Below, one piece after another: positions 44,428-55,331 of a DNA stretch of 64,000 nucleotides. The notes beneath the pieces were generated by a model. That model was given only the letters and a program-made list of their open reading frames with translations, was not told the origin of the DNA and searched no databases. Source of the DNA: Endomychus coccineus (lineage: Eukaryota; Arthropoda; Insecta; Coleoptera; Endomychidae). A program made the translations under genes and the position numbers. The stretch lies in NCBI GenBank assembly GCA_958510875.1, contig OY294068.1, positions 148,588,388-148,652,387 on the forward strand, in the 5' to 3' direction. The first letter of the stretch is position 1; the number at the start of each line of letters is the position of its first letter.

Positions 44428-44639
44428 TATATTATATTCAATTTATTCAACATAATTTAGAATATCACCAAGTAGTGTGTTATATCAAAATATGGTATTC
44501 CGGAAATACAAGTTGATTTATAAACAATATCACTGAAGAGCGAGGTTATAACTAAAAAAAATACCAAAATCTCAAGCTATGAATAATAAAAGCAGTGTAT
44601 CAAGAGAATATTTGTCAAAATATTCTTCCCACTTTCTCA

Positions 44640-45060
44640 TGACATTGTTTGATTGCTCTTTGCTTTCCAGGCGATAATATGTCTGGATATAAACGAGCGT
44701 ACACATTAAATGAAGAAAAATTAATAAGTGGATATATATTACAAAAGAAAACATCTCCTTTTTAAGAGGAAATTCGTTCTGGAAGGAGTTGGAAGATGCC
44801 GAGGTGGTTTGTAGAACTTGACAAAGTCTAGAAGAGCACTTTAAGAAGAAGATTATGAACAGCAAATCAAAATGAAAATACAGCTGATCCAAGCAATATC
44901 GAAGAGGAAAGTATCAATGATGAAACAACTAAGAAGCGTTATTTAAATCTGCGTACCTATGTTTCATCAGATTGATCATCCTGTGATTCAACTAATAGGC
45001 AAATTCCTGGTGTTATTAAAATTTATTCAGATTCTTTGGAAACGCCTTGACCTCATGGGG
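44640..45060 (+). pseudogene. Rap1-type Myb gene fragment 1
   Basis: MSGYKRAYTLNEEKLISGYI at 44679, preceded by an acceptor-like TGCTTTCCAG, then after a one-base frame change GNSFWKELEDAEVVCRT. This is the Myb-type helix set of Rap1/TERF2IP proteins (T..E+.LI..YI ... GN..WKE.E ... RTWQS..EHF+K+I). It continues with TANQNENTADPSNIEEESI, an acidic linker that recurs through the cluster. Broken by indels and stops. Confidence 0.55.
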
Positions 45061-45089
45061 TCAAAAAGACAATTTTGTATTGTATTTAT

Positions 45090-45400
45090 GTTTTTTTTTG
45101 CATATTTCATAAATGTATTCAAGTTGTTATAGAATTTTACAAGAGTGGTAACCAAACTACTCAATTGGGAGCAGCGAATCAAAATGAAAATACAGCTGGT
45201 CCAAACAATATCGAAAAGGAAAGTATCGATGACGAAACAACTAAGAAGCGTTATTTAAATCTGCATACCTATGTTTCTGTTTTATCACTCATCATCCTCT
45301 GATTCACTTCAAGACAAACTAATAGGCAAATTCCTATTGTTATTCAAATTTCTTCAGATTGTTCGGAACACCTTGACCTCATGGGGTCAAAAAGACAATT
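45090..45400 (+). pseudogene. Rap1-type Myb gene fragment 2 (linker and C-terminal part)
   Basis: Repeats the linker (LGAANQNENTAGPNNIEKES, DDETTKKRYLNLHTYVS) and a segment readable as QIPIVIQISSDCSEHLDLMG, without the Myb domain. About 85-90% similar by eye to the matching part of fragment 1. Confidence 0.5.
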
Positions 45401-45419
45401 TTGTATTGTATTTGTTTTT

Positions 45420-45812
45420 TTTTATATTTTATATACGTATTCAAGTTCTTCTAAATTTTAACAAGAGTGGCCACGAAAGTACTCAATTGGGAACAGCAAA
45501 TCAAAGTGAAAATACGGCTGATAGTTCATTTGTGCTTCAAAGTCAAAAAACCAAACTGCTCATTACAGAAGATAGCATCTCCTTTTTGAGAGGAAATTTG
45601 TTCTGAAAAAAGTTGGGAGGTGCCAAGGTGGTTTGTAGAACTTGGCAAAGTATGAAAGAACATTTTAGGAAAAAGATTATAAAGCAATTACATCTACCTC
45701 GTTTCAACTTATCAGAAGAGGAGCAACAAAGAATCAGATATAACTACCAACAAAGTAGTGCTGGAGATAACCTAGAGTGTGATAGTTCATTCGTGACTCA
45801 AAGTCACAATTG
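45420..45812 (+). pseudogene. Rap1-type Myb gene fragment 3
   Basis: Linker (LGTANQSENTADSSFVLQSQ) joined directly to the second half of the Myb domain: ISFLRGNLF, then after a frame change AKVVCRTWQSMKEHFRKKII and LPRFNLSEEEQQRIRYNYQQ. The first Myb helix is missing. Confidence 0.55.
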
Positions 45813-46255
45813 AGGAGTTTTGTTTTTTGACGTTGAAGCACGAATGAACTATCAGCTGTATTTTCATTTTCATTTGCTGTTCCTAATTGAGTAGTTTGTT
45901 TTTTTTGACTTTGAACCACGAATGAATTATCATACTCTATGTTATCTCTAGCACTACTTTGTTGGTAGTAATATCTGATTCTTTGTTGCTCCTCTTCGGA
46001 TGAATTGAAACGAGGCAGATGTAACTGCTTTATAATTTTTCTCCTAAAATGCTCTTTAATGCTTTGCCAAGTTCTACAAAATACCTTGGCATCTTCCAAC
46101 TCTTTCCAGAACAAATTTCCTCTTAAAAAAGGAGATCCTTTCTTCTGTAATATATATCCGAGTATTAATCTTTCTTTATTTAATGAGTACACTGTTTTAT
46201 ATAAAGACATATCGCTACTAGCCTCTTCCATATTGTTTGGACCAACTATTTTCAT
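45734..46255 (-). pseudogene. Rap1-type Myb gene fragment 4, inverted, longest open copy
   Basis: A single 173-codon frame: VYSLNKERLILGYILQKKGS, FLRGNLFWKELEDAKVFCRT, WQSIKEHFRRKIIKQLHLPR, SEEEQQRIRYYYQQSSARDN, then the linker QLGTANENENTADSSFVLQR. It is a complete Rap1-like Myb domain (about 60 residues), probably DNA-binding in the parent gene (telomere-associated TERF2IP-like proteins). It is inverted relative to fragments 1-3, making an inverted repeat centred near 45820. The frame's last 25 codons cross the palindrome centre and are unlikely to be native. Confidence 0.6.
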
Positions 46256-46290
46256 TTTGATTTGCTGTTCATTTGAACAGCTCTCAGTTC

Positions 46291-46820
46291 AATAAATATA
46301 TGAAAAAATTCTTGATAACCAATTGTTTTTACTCTATTAGTGAATTCATAAATTGTGAAATGCTCTGACTGTTTTATTTTTTATTAGTTATTCATTTTAA
46401 TACATATTAAACTATATGTCTGTTTGTGCTGTTTTTCTCCATTTTATTATGATAGAGTTACAAAAACTATGTTAAACGTTCTGTCATTATGATATATTAT
46501 ATATTCTGATATTAACCTATGTAATCACTTGGCTGTGTAATTACTACTGCAATAAATTATATTTCTATTTCATAGTAATCTAACAAAATACAGAGTTTGT
46601 CTCAAAATTTCCCTAAACAATTATGTATGTTTGTCCTGTATTTGATAATCTAAAAGCTCCCTATCCAACCACTGCAAACATTCATCCATTAACCTACTAT
46701 AAGTAATTTCTTTAAAAACTGCACTCTGCTCACTTTCAGCAAAATTCGTTTTTCCTAAACATCTCTATACTGATTGAAGTTGCTCTCAGAGATTTCAAGA
46801 AACGTTTAATACCCATATAT
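46291..46820. other. Unassigned region
   Basis: AT-rich, no gene or repeat recognised. Ends at the ATAT target duplication of the solo LTR. Confidence 0.4.
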
Positions 46821-48453
46821 TGTTATGATTTCATTTCCTAAACAATAAAAATGATAAAAATTAGAACTTACCGAACATTGAAAATCAGAAAAGATTATTA
46901 AAAAGATATTATATGGAATTAAAAACAATATTAAAAGTTAAATAATAGTTAGTATAATATAATAAACACTGTAAAACATGATAAACAACAATGTAATTAG
47001 AATTAGAAGTGTAAAACAAGAACTTCAGTGAAAGTGAATAAACGTACAGTGTTACGAAGGCAGAAATCATAATTAAAATGATTACAAAAACTATCATGAG
47101 ATAGCACAAACTATTGAAAAATGTTATAGATATAAGTTAGGATTAGTAAATTTGAGTTACATCATGTTAAAGAAATGTTATTGATATATTATATTATGTA
47201 TTAGTTTTTAAGAATTACAACTGTCAAATTTATAATAATTATTGGAATAATCATATTAATAATAACCTTATCATAGGTTATCTTATACCAAAGTGTGTGG
47301 AAAAATGTAGACAATATTGATTTAAAAAGAAGGAATCATCATCATTTAAAATAAGTTGAAAATCTCCAGTAATTCAAAATTTACAGAATACTAAATTCTG
47401 ATTGGTCGAGAGGGATTATAAACGTCAGACAGGTAACAATGTAAAACTTATGTCAGTTTGCAACAATCGTCAAAGCATTGTTGATAGGTAAAGAAAGCAC
47501 CTCATAGGTGGATTATGACATCAAGTAGCGTGGGTTTTGAAGGCCTATAAAAGGCATCTGAAGACAAGCCAAGTTAGTTAGCAATCAACATCTGAAGAGT
47601 CAAGGTACTCCTGCAACTCATAAAATTTTCCATAACCTTAGTCTATTGGATAAACATCGGTGAACCCAAGTGTTCCAATCTTCGAAAAGTTCAAAGTAAC
47701 CGAAGTTAGTAAATAATTTCTACAAGTCAAGTAGTGTTCCAAGTCTCCGAACAAAGTTTAAAGGTTACAATAACCTACAATTCATAAGTAACATCGAACG
47801 ATAGCCAGCCTTCGATAAAGTTCCAATCCATCATTGAAGAGTTCTATATCTTCAATAAAAAGAATAAAACTAAGTTAACAATTTTCAACAGTTCCTGATT
47901 TCAAAAGAAGTAACCATAGTTTACCTGTGTTTATTGTGTATAGCAGAGAATTTGTGTAGTGTTAAAGTGAATTATCAAATTAATAAGAAGATTAAGCCAA
48001 TTGAACATTGCCTACATTTTAAAACATATTCTTGGATATAAACTCAACGTAAGTTTATTTATTATTTCTCCATTGTATTATTATCTGTCTGTAAATCTGA
48101 AAGGAAGATTGTAGATTATAACTTTGTACACAAAAATAAATAGTAAATAATTTTGAGGTTAGACATAGATGTACTTGAACATAACATTCTAAAAAATTGA
48201 TACCCGAGATAAATTAGAAATTTAAATATTAAAAGTTTCAACATTCAAAGAACATTGTGTTTAATTCCATGTATAATTCCATATAAAAATAAAAAGGTAA
48301 AAGTTCATTATTCAATTCAAAACAAACATAAGATTCAAAATAAATTAAAAATAAATAAGGGAAAGCTAGCCGGTAGAATTAAAAGTAATATTATTTCATT
48401 AATTAAAAAAATTAAATCAAAATAAAAACTCAGTAAAGAGTTTTTAAATAACA
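46821..48453 (+). repeat. Solo LTR (copy 2)
   Basis: 1633-bp LTR from TGTTATGATTTCATTTCC to ...AAATAACA, so the ends form TGTTA/TAACA. It is flanked by a 4-bp duplication ATAT (46817-46820 and 48454-48457). It matches copy 1 at 29118-30695 with scattered substitutions and small indels. Core promoter CCTATAAAAGG at about 47544. No internal region: the product of LTR-LTR recombination. Type most like gypsy/ERV because of the 4-bp duplication. Confidence 0.75.
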
Positions 48454-48457
48454 ATAT

Positions 48458-48698
48458 CTAATTCCATAGATGAACATCAACAACATAGCTTCCCTTCCTA
48501 TTTTCTCTCGCCTTACATTTTGCTCCGCAATCATTATATTTCTGCCTCTGCAGTCTTTTCACCATCCAAATCCAAAAGAAACAAATTTGTATCCCCAATC
48601 ATGGCATCGATTTCGTTACATGATATGAAGTACAATTTTTTATCTAATACTATGAACGTACACTGTACATTCTAAAATTTGTTTCACATTAAGAAATA
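48458..48698. other. Unassigned region between the solo LTR and mariner F
   Basis: Short non-coding stretch; nothing recognised. Confidence 0.4.
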
Positions 48699-49200
48699 TA
48701 GAGGATGGTCCAGTTTATATCATCAGGATTTCACCAGCCAATAGCTCAAAAAATAAAGGTAATTTGTATAATAAAATTTGTTTGAATTTGTTTCCTTTTT
48801 GATGTACAGGGTGTTAAAATAAATTATTCTAAATAATTTGTTATGAATTAATAATGAAAAAAGATAGCCTCCTGAAATTGTGCATAGATCTTTTTCTTTG
48901 TATTCTTCATTAGATAGTGGTTGTAATTATTTCATTTATAACACAGAGGCGTGCTAACGTCAAAAATACAGTATTCAATAAAACTTACGCCACTGTTTTT
49001 TTAGAACACCAATTGCAGAGAGGATTTGCCATTCAATTTAGAACTTTTTTGTATCTTACAATTTTTTGATCACTCAACACAAAACAAAAAAAAACTTTAA
49101 AAAGAATCATGTGACCAATTACTGAAATTGTGAATAAAAAGCTTATCTACTATTTATTTCACTTAAAGGGAAACAATATTAAGCATACTTCAAATATTAA

Positions 49201-49440
49201 CTAGACAAGATTCATGGTTGAATTAAGTAATGTAAGAACTGTTCGAAATGGGAACCATTTTGCTGGATGCATAATTCGTCCCTCAAAATATCTATCAAGC
49301 CACTGACGAACATTTCGACCAAAATGAGCTGGGTATCCATCAAGTTGGAACCTTTGCATAACAAGAGGTATTTCATCCCACATATTGGGACTCTGTTTCC
49401 AAATACTCTAAGAAGCTTGGGGAATTAAGGCGGTCCGGTA
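49201..49440 (-). pseudogene. Mariner-like transposase F, C-terminal part
   Basis: Continues from the copia insertion point: LPDRLNSPSFLEYLE, then after a frame shift VMQRFQLDGYPAHFGRNVRQ (second catalytic Asp in QLDG) and WLDRYFEGR. The segment holding the third Asp is garbled or deleted, so the catalytic core is incomplete. Confidence 0.8.
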
Positions 49441-49445
49441 GTATG

Positions 49446-49589
49446 TTTTGTAAAAAGCAGTGATTTGAACGAAAGTGAAAATAAATATGAACCCAAAAAG
49501 GAACTTGTTTATTATCAACTATTTTATACACATATATATGAAACCTTAGATACATCAATCAGAAACAGATAACAAAGCTAACTATAACA
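49446..49589 (-). repeat. Copia 3' LTR
   Basis: 144 bp; on the element strand TGTTATAGTTAG...TTTTTACAAAA. Differs from the 5' LTR by three transitions. Confidence 0.92.
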
Positions 49590-51566
49590 CTTCCCCTCTT
49601 TGTAAACTGTATTCTGAAGTATGAAAAGGGAATTTCTATTCTTGATGAACTTCACCTTTGGCAGGGCATTCGTTAGAATGTCAGCAGGTTGATCTTCTGA
49701 AGCAACATTACAAACGATGAGAGAACCATCCTCTGCACGCTCTCGTATATACTGAAACTTCACATCGATTCGTTTATGAAACTCGGTATTTTTCACTAAA
49801 CGAATAGCACTTTGACTATCCATGAATAATTTCGTTGGATCTGACATATCAATACCAAGCTCTTGCAGAAATATGCGTAACCAACTGATCTCTTGTGCTG
49901 CATCTGAAGCGGCTATATATTCAGATTCTGTAGTTGATCGTGATACGCATTTTTGTAGATGTGATGACTAGCTCACGGGAGCTCCAGCTATGATACTCAA
50001 ATATCCGGTAGTCGATCTCCTCGTAGTCAAATCTCCAGCGAAGTCAGCATCCGAGTAAGCAGTCAAACAAACTTCCTCTGCACAATACATGAGTCCAAAA
50101 GTATGCGTACCTTTCAAGTATCTGATTATCTGAATATTCTCTTAACGGCACTCCAATGCTCCCTTTTCGGATTAGAAAGAAAGCGACTGGCTTGGCTGAC
50201 AGCAAACATTATGTCTGAACCATAGAGATCATATATTAGATAGAGGAGTAAAGCCTGTGTTTAAGGTAATAAGCGGTGCGTGACATGTTCAAATTTCTTA
50301 GCGGTACCTCCCCTCACACTCTCCTCCAACCGCTTACATTGATGACGGCGTTCTCTTATCTACAAGCGAGAAGAGTGGGGACCGCTAATAGAGAAAATTT
50401 CATTCGAACCCTGCATGGCATTACGGCCCGCTTTACTCCTCTATTTAATATATGATCTCTATGGTCTGAACGTGACACGACAGCTAGAAACATCAAACAA
50501 CCAACAGCTTCTCGATAAGGTGCATTGCATTCTCCGTTTATCTCATCTGGCTGTGGAATAGAATTGGGATAGGCATTGCATTTGTATTGCATTATTCATC
50601 CATATTGAACTTTTCCAATATTCTTCTTATGTATCCATTTTGACTAAGGAATAGTGTATTTCGATTTTTGTCCCGATTGATTTCAATTCCAACATTATAT
50701 TCTCCATCTGAAGTTGGGATTTTGGATTTTGATGCCACGTTTTCCAAAAAATGTTCTATCAACATCACAGATTTGCACAAGACAAGTCCATCGTCGACAT
50801 AAATGCTAAAAACATGTCTTCATTGTCAAATCTAGCATAAAACACACATTTGTCTGCATCCAACTGCTCGAATGTAAATTCGGAGAGAACTTCGGTAAAT
50901 TTCTTATTCCAGCAACGGGGTGACTGCTTGAGCCCGTATATACTTTTTTGTAGTTTATAGACTAACTTGGAACCTTCTTTTTCAAAACCCTCTGGTTGTT
51001 TCATGTAGATTTCTTCAGCCAAACTCCCATTCAAAAAAGCCGTTTTTATGTCGAACTGACGGATTTCTAAATTTCTGACAGCTGCTATTGCCAAAAGTAT
51101 TCGAACGGATTCAAACCTGATAACTGGCGAGAAAGTATCCGTAAAGTCTATACCAGGTTTCTGAGAATACCCTTTGGCGCAAAGTCTTACCTTGTATCGA
51201 TCTATTTTTCCATCTGCTTTCAATTTTATTTTTTAGACCCATTTGCAGCCGATTGTTTGACGATCAGGGAGTAATGCTTCCAGCGTCCAGGTCTCATTCT
51301 CACTTAGGGATTTTATTTCTTCTTCCATCGCTTTTTGCCAATGTTCTTTTTCATTACTTATGATAGCTTCCTCGTACGTCTGAGGTTCATCAATAGTGGC
51401 TGCACAACAAATCTTATCATAACGTCGTGGTCGTTGTAGTCTATCACGATTCCTTAAGTTATGTAGATTTTCGTTTTGGGAATTACCAGCTTGTTCTGAT
51501 TTTTCAACTGCATTACTGTGTCTTACTTCATATTCTCCTCCAATGAACTGGAGACAATCATTATCT
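49578..51566 (-). pseudogene. Copia RT and RNase H, broken
   Basis: RT in 51223-50765: DRYKVRLCAKGYSQKPGIDF, FSPVIRFESVRILLA, QFDIKTAFLNGSLAEEIYM and YGLKQSPRCW. The frame breaks one base before the YVDD catalytic box: a single missing A near 50805 separates NEDMFLA from (I)YVDDGLVLC. The connection YREAVGCLMFLAVVSRSD is cut by the MITE at 50221-50463 and resumes with the IMFAVSQASRFLSNPK region. RNase H ends in LFMDSQSAIRLVKN and EDQPADILTNALPKVKF (49847-49578). A stop lies near 49968. Enzymatically dead. Confidence 0.88.
50221..50463. mobile_element. hAT-type MITE inside copia
   Basis: 243 bp with inverted ends CATAGAGATCATATATTA and its near-inverse TAATATATGATCTCTATG, flanked by a perfect 8-bp duplication GTCTGAAC (50213-50220 and 50464-50471). 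An 8-bp duplication is the hAT signature. The interior is more GC-rich than its surroundings. Confidence 0.9.
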
Positions 51567-53006
51567 TTATTTTCGAGTACATTTTCTATTCCGAACGATG
51601 CATATTGATGCCCTGAAGAGTTTTGGATGAAGACCCCCTTCATTGAAAATTACATCTCTAGCCACACTGACTTTTCTTGATTGTGGATCGTAGACTCTGT
51701 AATTCGGACCATATCCATCATACCCACCAAGATATTGCTTCGTAGATTTCGAGTCGAACTTGTGTCTTAGTTGTTTTGGAATAAGGACGAGAGATTCTGA
51801 TCCGAATGTTTTCAAATGCCTGAGATCAGTCTGCTTTCCCATCCATTTTTCATAGGGAGATTTCGAAACATCTGGTTTGCAGGGACGACGGTTCAAAAGG
51901 TATACTGCTGTGTTGGTAGCTTCTGCCCAGATATCTAAAGGAAGTCCACTCTGTGTCAGCATAGATCTTGCACTTTCGACAATAGATCTGAGGTCGCGTT
52001 CTGCTCTACCGTTCTGTCCAGGTGTGTATGGACCGCTTCTTTCATGAATTATCCATTCTTTCTTGGAATAATCTCTGAATGAGTTATTGACGAATTCCGT
52101 TCCGTTGTCACTTCTGACTACTTTGATTTCATTTCCAGTTTGACAATTCGTTGGAATTCAAGGAATTTTGAAAAGACGTCACTTTTATGTTTCAGAAAAT
52201 AAACAAAGCGATATGAAGTACATTGGTCTTTGAATAAAACGAAGTAATTCGCACCACCCAGCGATGTACACGATATTTTTCCACAAACATCCGAATGGAT
52301 GTATTCTCCTGGTTTCCATTCAGCGACAAGGGAATTTCGTTTGAAAGGTTTTCTTATTTGCTTTCCATGTTGGCAAGTGCTGCAGAGTAAACTATCCACC
52401 TCATTGATCTTGATACCAGGTATTTGACCTTTGTCGTATGACTGGGTTTGTTTGAGCTGAATTACTCTGTTGAACTTGAGGAACTTCGAAGAGCATTCTA
52501 TAACACTGATTGGATTGCTTAATTCCAGAGACAACTAAACCTCTAGCATTTCTAACTTCGGTCTTGTTGTTGTTGAAAACTACTCTGAGGTCTTTATTGG
52601 TGACGGCTCCCACCGAAAACAAGTTTTTCTTCAATTGTGGGACATCTAATGTATTTTCCAACGTGCAAAGTTGCTTAGTACCATTAACTAGAGCCATTAA
52701 TCTAATAGAACCAATTCCTTCGGCATGTATGAATGAATTATCTCCAATCTGAACAGCAACTTCAGAATCAAGTGATTTCAGCTCGCTGAACTACTCTTTG
52801 TGAGAAGTCATATGCTTGGAAGCGGCACTGTCAGCTAGCCAAATATCCTCACAACCAGCAACTTGTATGTTATTTTCTTCAGCGCTCAGAGCTTGATTTC
52901 TTTCTTGATGAGATGGAAAACTGTTGTTATCTTTGCCATCTTGATTATTTCTGCCATATTTGTTGATTCTCTTCCTGCATTCTGATTTCATGTGGCCCCT
53001 TTTTCT
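51567..53006 (-). pseudogene. Copia protease and integrase, broken
   Basis: After the gag stop: zinc-knuckle tail RKRGHMKSECRKR, then protease IWLADSAASKHMTSHKE with D-S-A-A-S where D-S/T-G-A-S is usual, a TAG at about 52790, and LPQLKKNLFSVGAV-like text. Integrase: HHCC-type end LLCSTCQHGKQIRKPF, catalytic HSDVCGK (first Asp), VVRSDNGTEFVNNSF (second Asp), NGRAERDLRSIVESARSML (Glu), and DIWAEATNTAVYLLNRRP, followed by the C-terminal region with SVARDVIFNE. Frame breaks at about 52110 and 51600. Confidence 0.88.
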
Positions 53007-53707
53007 TCAGTAAAAACAGATGACGCTTTGTTTGTTCTTGAGTTTGGTGTTGCATTTATCAAAAGTCGAAGTGTACTGCTTATTCTGGAATTTCATAGCA
53101 GCAAACGCAGTAGATGTTCCGTCTGATTGATGAAGTCTCAGTTCTTCCTTAAGGAGTCTAGCAGTTAGATTATCGAAACTCTGTTTAGTCTCATCATAAG
53201 AGTCCCAGGCAGTCACAAATGGTCCGTATTCATAAGGTAGACTACCTAAAATCTTAGCTATCTTATCGAGGTCTGAAACTTTTTCTCCAACATCGGCTAA
53301 GGCTGCTGCCATCGCCTCCACTTTGCTTATGTGCTGTGCGATACTATCTGTTGTTGACATTTGATAATTAAAAAACTGTTGTTTCAACATGACCTCATTC
53401 ACTGCTCGTGTATCAGCTTGATTCTGGACCACATTTCTGAAGCGGTTCCACAAGACATGATGGTTTGGAGTTGAGAGAATTCCATAGAAGTGGATATGAA
53501 AAGCATAGCTTTAGCATTGTAGTCTTCCCATTCTTTTATTTCTCTTTCTGGGGCTGCATCCGTGGGTTTTTGGGTTGTTCCATTGACCAGGTCGATTAAA
53601 CCTTCTGATTTGAAGATGATCTCCATCTGGAATTTCCACAGCTGGAAGTTGGTGCCGTCGAACGTCTGAATGTTGAGACTCCGAAATTTGTCCATTTGAA
53701 TCCTCAC
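53007..53707 (-). pseudogene. Copia gag, broken
   Basis: Starts at MRIQMDKFRSLNIQTFDGTN, then FQLWKFQMEIIFKSEGLIDL, typical of copia gag (F.G.NF..W...M). A frame change near 53395 follows IKLIHEQ; then VMLKQQFFNYQMSTTDSIAQ and LLKEELRLH. The zinc knuckle begins CFY and meets TGA (53007-53009) exactly where its second Cys is expected, before RKRGHMKSEC. Confidence 0.88.
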
Positions 53708-53786
53708 AGTGTCTGAACTTAAAGTTTTCAGGAAGTGAAATTTTGATCACTTTCGAAAAACGGTATCCCACTCACCTACTTGTGAA

Positions 53787-53800
53787 CTGGGCCCATAACC
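53787..53800 (-). other. Copia primer-binding site (initiator tRNA-Met type)
   Basis: GGTTATGGGCCCAG directly next to the 5' LTR on the element strand. The same motif primes Drosophila copia from an internal piece of initiator tRNA-Met. Confidence 0.75.
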
Positions 53801-53944
53801 TTTTGTAAAAAGCAGTGATTTGAACGAAAGTGAAAATGAATATGAACCCAAAAAGGAACTTGCTTATTATCAACTATTTTATACACATATATATGAAACC
53901 TTAGATACATCAATCAGAAACAGATAACAAAACTAACTATAACA
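53801..53944 (-). repeat. Copia 5' LTR
   Basis: 144 bp, pair of 49446-49589. Followed on the plus strand by the target duplication GTATG. Confidence 0.92.
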
Positions 53945-53949
53945 GTATG

Positions 53950-54570
53950 TAAGGGCCAAAGAGATTGCCATTGTGAATCCCGATCCAAACATTAATACTA
54001 AACTCGTTTTGAAAATTTCGTGACCTGGTTTCGTGGGGGTTTCCATGTGCCCACACATGTTGATTGTGGAAGTTAACTATTCCTCTTCGGGTAAAACATG
54101 ACTCGTCTGTTCATAAAATGTTGTTAATGAAATTCTCATCATTTTAATCAGCGTCCAAAAGCCATTGACAAAATCTCGTTCTGCAACTTTCATCCCCTGG
54201 ATGCAATCCCTGGTTGTAGATGGAAAGTTCGTCTATGACCTCTTCTCAATACTCGTAAAATAGTGATTTCTGGAATTCTGAGAGTTCTCGAAAATCTCTG
54301 ACTTGTTCTAGGATATCTGTCAAATTCAAACAAGATGCGATTGTTTCTTGTTTCCTCGTTGGCGATACGATGATTGGAATTTTTGGGTGTAAATTTCAAT
54401 CCTTGAGTAACAAGTTGACGGTGCACATTTGCAAATACATCATGTTGTGGCTGTTGTCTATTTGAAAATCGCAAGCGATATTTTCGAGCTGCAGCAGCCG
54501 AGTTTCCATCGCAAAATCCGTAAACGTAATGCATGACAGCATATTCTTGATTAGAAAAACGAAAAGGCAT
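53950..54570 (-). pseudogene. Mariner-like transposase F, N-terminal part
   Basis: Start MPFRFSNQEYAVMHYVYGFC at 54570, the DUF4817-type opening (F+..E...M.(F/Y)VYG...G....A...Y..R(F/Y).NR). Then RFSNRQQPQHDVFANVHRQL and EITILRVLRRGHRRTFHLQP. After stops, NFHNQHVWAHGNPHE and NEFSINVWIGIHNGNLFGPY lead up to the copia insertion point. The first catalytic Asp is readable as TDESCFTRRG near 54110. Confidence 0.8.
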
Positions 54571-55331
54571 TCTAATATTTAAACTTACGTGCACAAACTT
54601 TATAATTCAAAAGTAACTCATTTTCTTATAACAGATCACTAATGGATTAATAGTGTCAAGTTAAGCCAAAATGTAAATTGCAAATTGTCGAAGGCTAATC
54701 ACAGCTATCTTGTGATCTTTTACAGTGTGGGCTGTGGGTTCATTTAGAAGTAAAATTTAGGTTGTTGTTTGGATTTGTTTATCTACTATGTTTATTCGTT
54801 TTCTTTTTTTGTAACTAAAATTGATAATAAAAATGAAAAACCTAAAACATGTGTAAGAAGAAACATTAGCGTGCAAAGCAGAATTTTTATAATACGAAAA
54901 AAAAAACTTATTGGTGATAATGCTTTTTAATTTTTTTTCGTTTCAAGTAGAGCTTTCAAAAAATTGTAAGATACAGAAAAGGTTCTAAATTGAATGGCAA
55001 ATCCTCTCTGCAGTTGGTGTTCCGAAAAAAAAACAGGGGCATACGTTGTATTGAATAATGTATATTTGAGGAATCCTGTTCGCACGAGTTGTAAACAGAA
55101 TAATTACAACCACTATTCAATGAAGAATATAAAAAAAGATCTGTGCAAAATTTCAGTAGGCTACCTTTTTTCATTATTCAACAAATTATTTAAGATAATT
55201 AATTTTCTTTAACACCCTGTACATCAAAAAGGAAACAAAATTCGACCATATTTCATAATACAAAATACCTTTATTTTTTGAAAAATTATTGGCTGGCGAA
55301 ATTCTGATGATATAAACTGGACCATTCTGTA

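Larger units (their letters stand above)
49446..53944 (-). mobile_element. Copia-type LTR retrotransposon, young but broken
   Basis: 4499 bp with 144-bp LTRs and a 5-bp target duplication GTATG (49441-49445 and 53945-49949 of the right flank, that is 53945-53949). Minus-strand order: 5' LTR, primer site, gag, protease, integrase, RT, RNase H, 3' LTR, which is the copia order. The LTRs differ at 3 of 144 positions. It is inserted in the transposase of mariner F and itself contains a 243-bp hAT MITE. Confidence 0.92.
48701..55329 (-). mobile_element. Mariner-like element F, interrupted by a copia element
   Basis: TA-flanked ends GAGGATGGTCCAGTTTATAT (48701) and the inverse of CAGAATGGTCCAGTTTATAT (to 55329). 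Inverted repeats are about 370 bp, with blocks such as GCCAATA and CAATTTAGAAC shared by both. Without the copia element and its 5-bp duplication the element would be about 2.1 kb, the size of elements A-E. The transposase is on the minus strand and is cut at GPYI|LPDRLN. Confidence 0.88.

Noticed and set aside
39957..44516. Sets of 63- and 81-codon frames repeated four times
   Set aside because: They are readings through the TIRs of mariners D and E, not genes.
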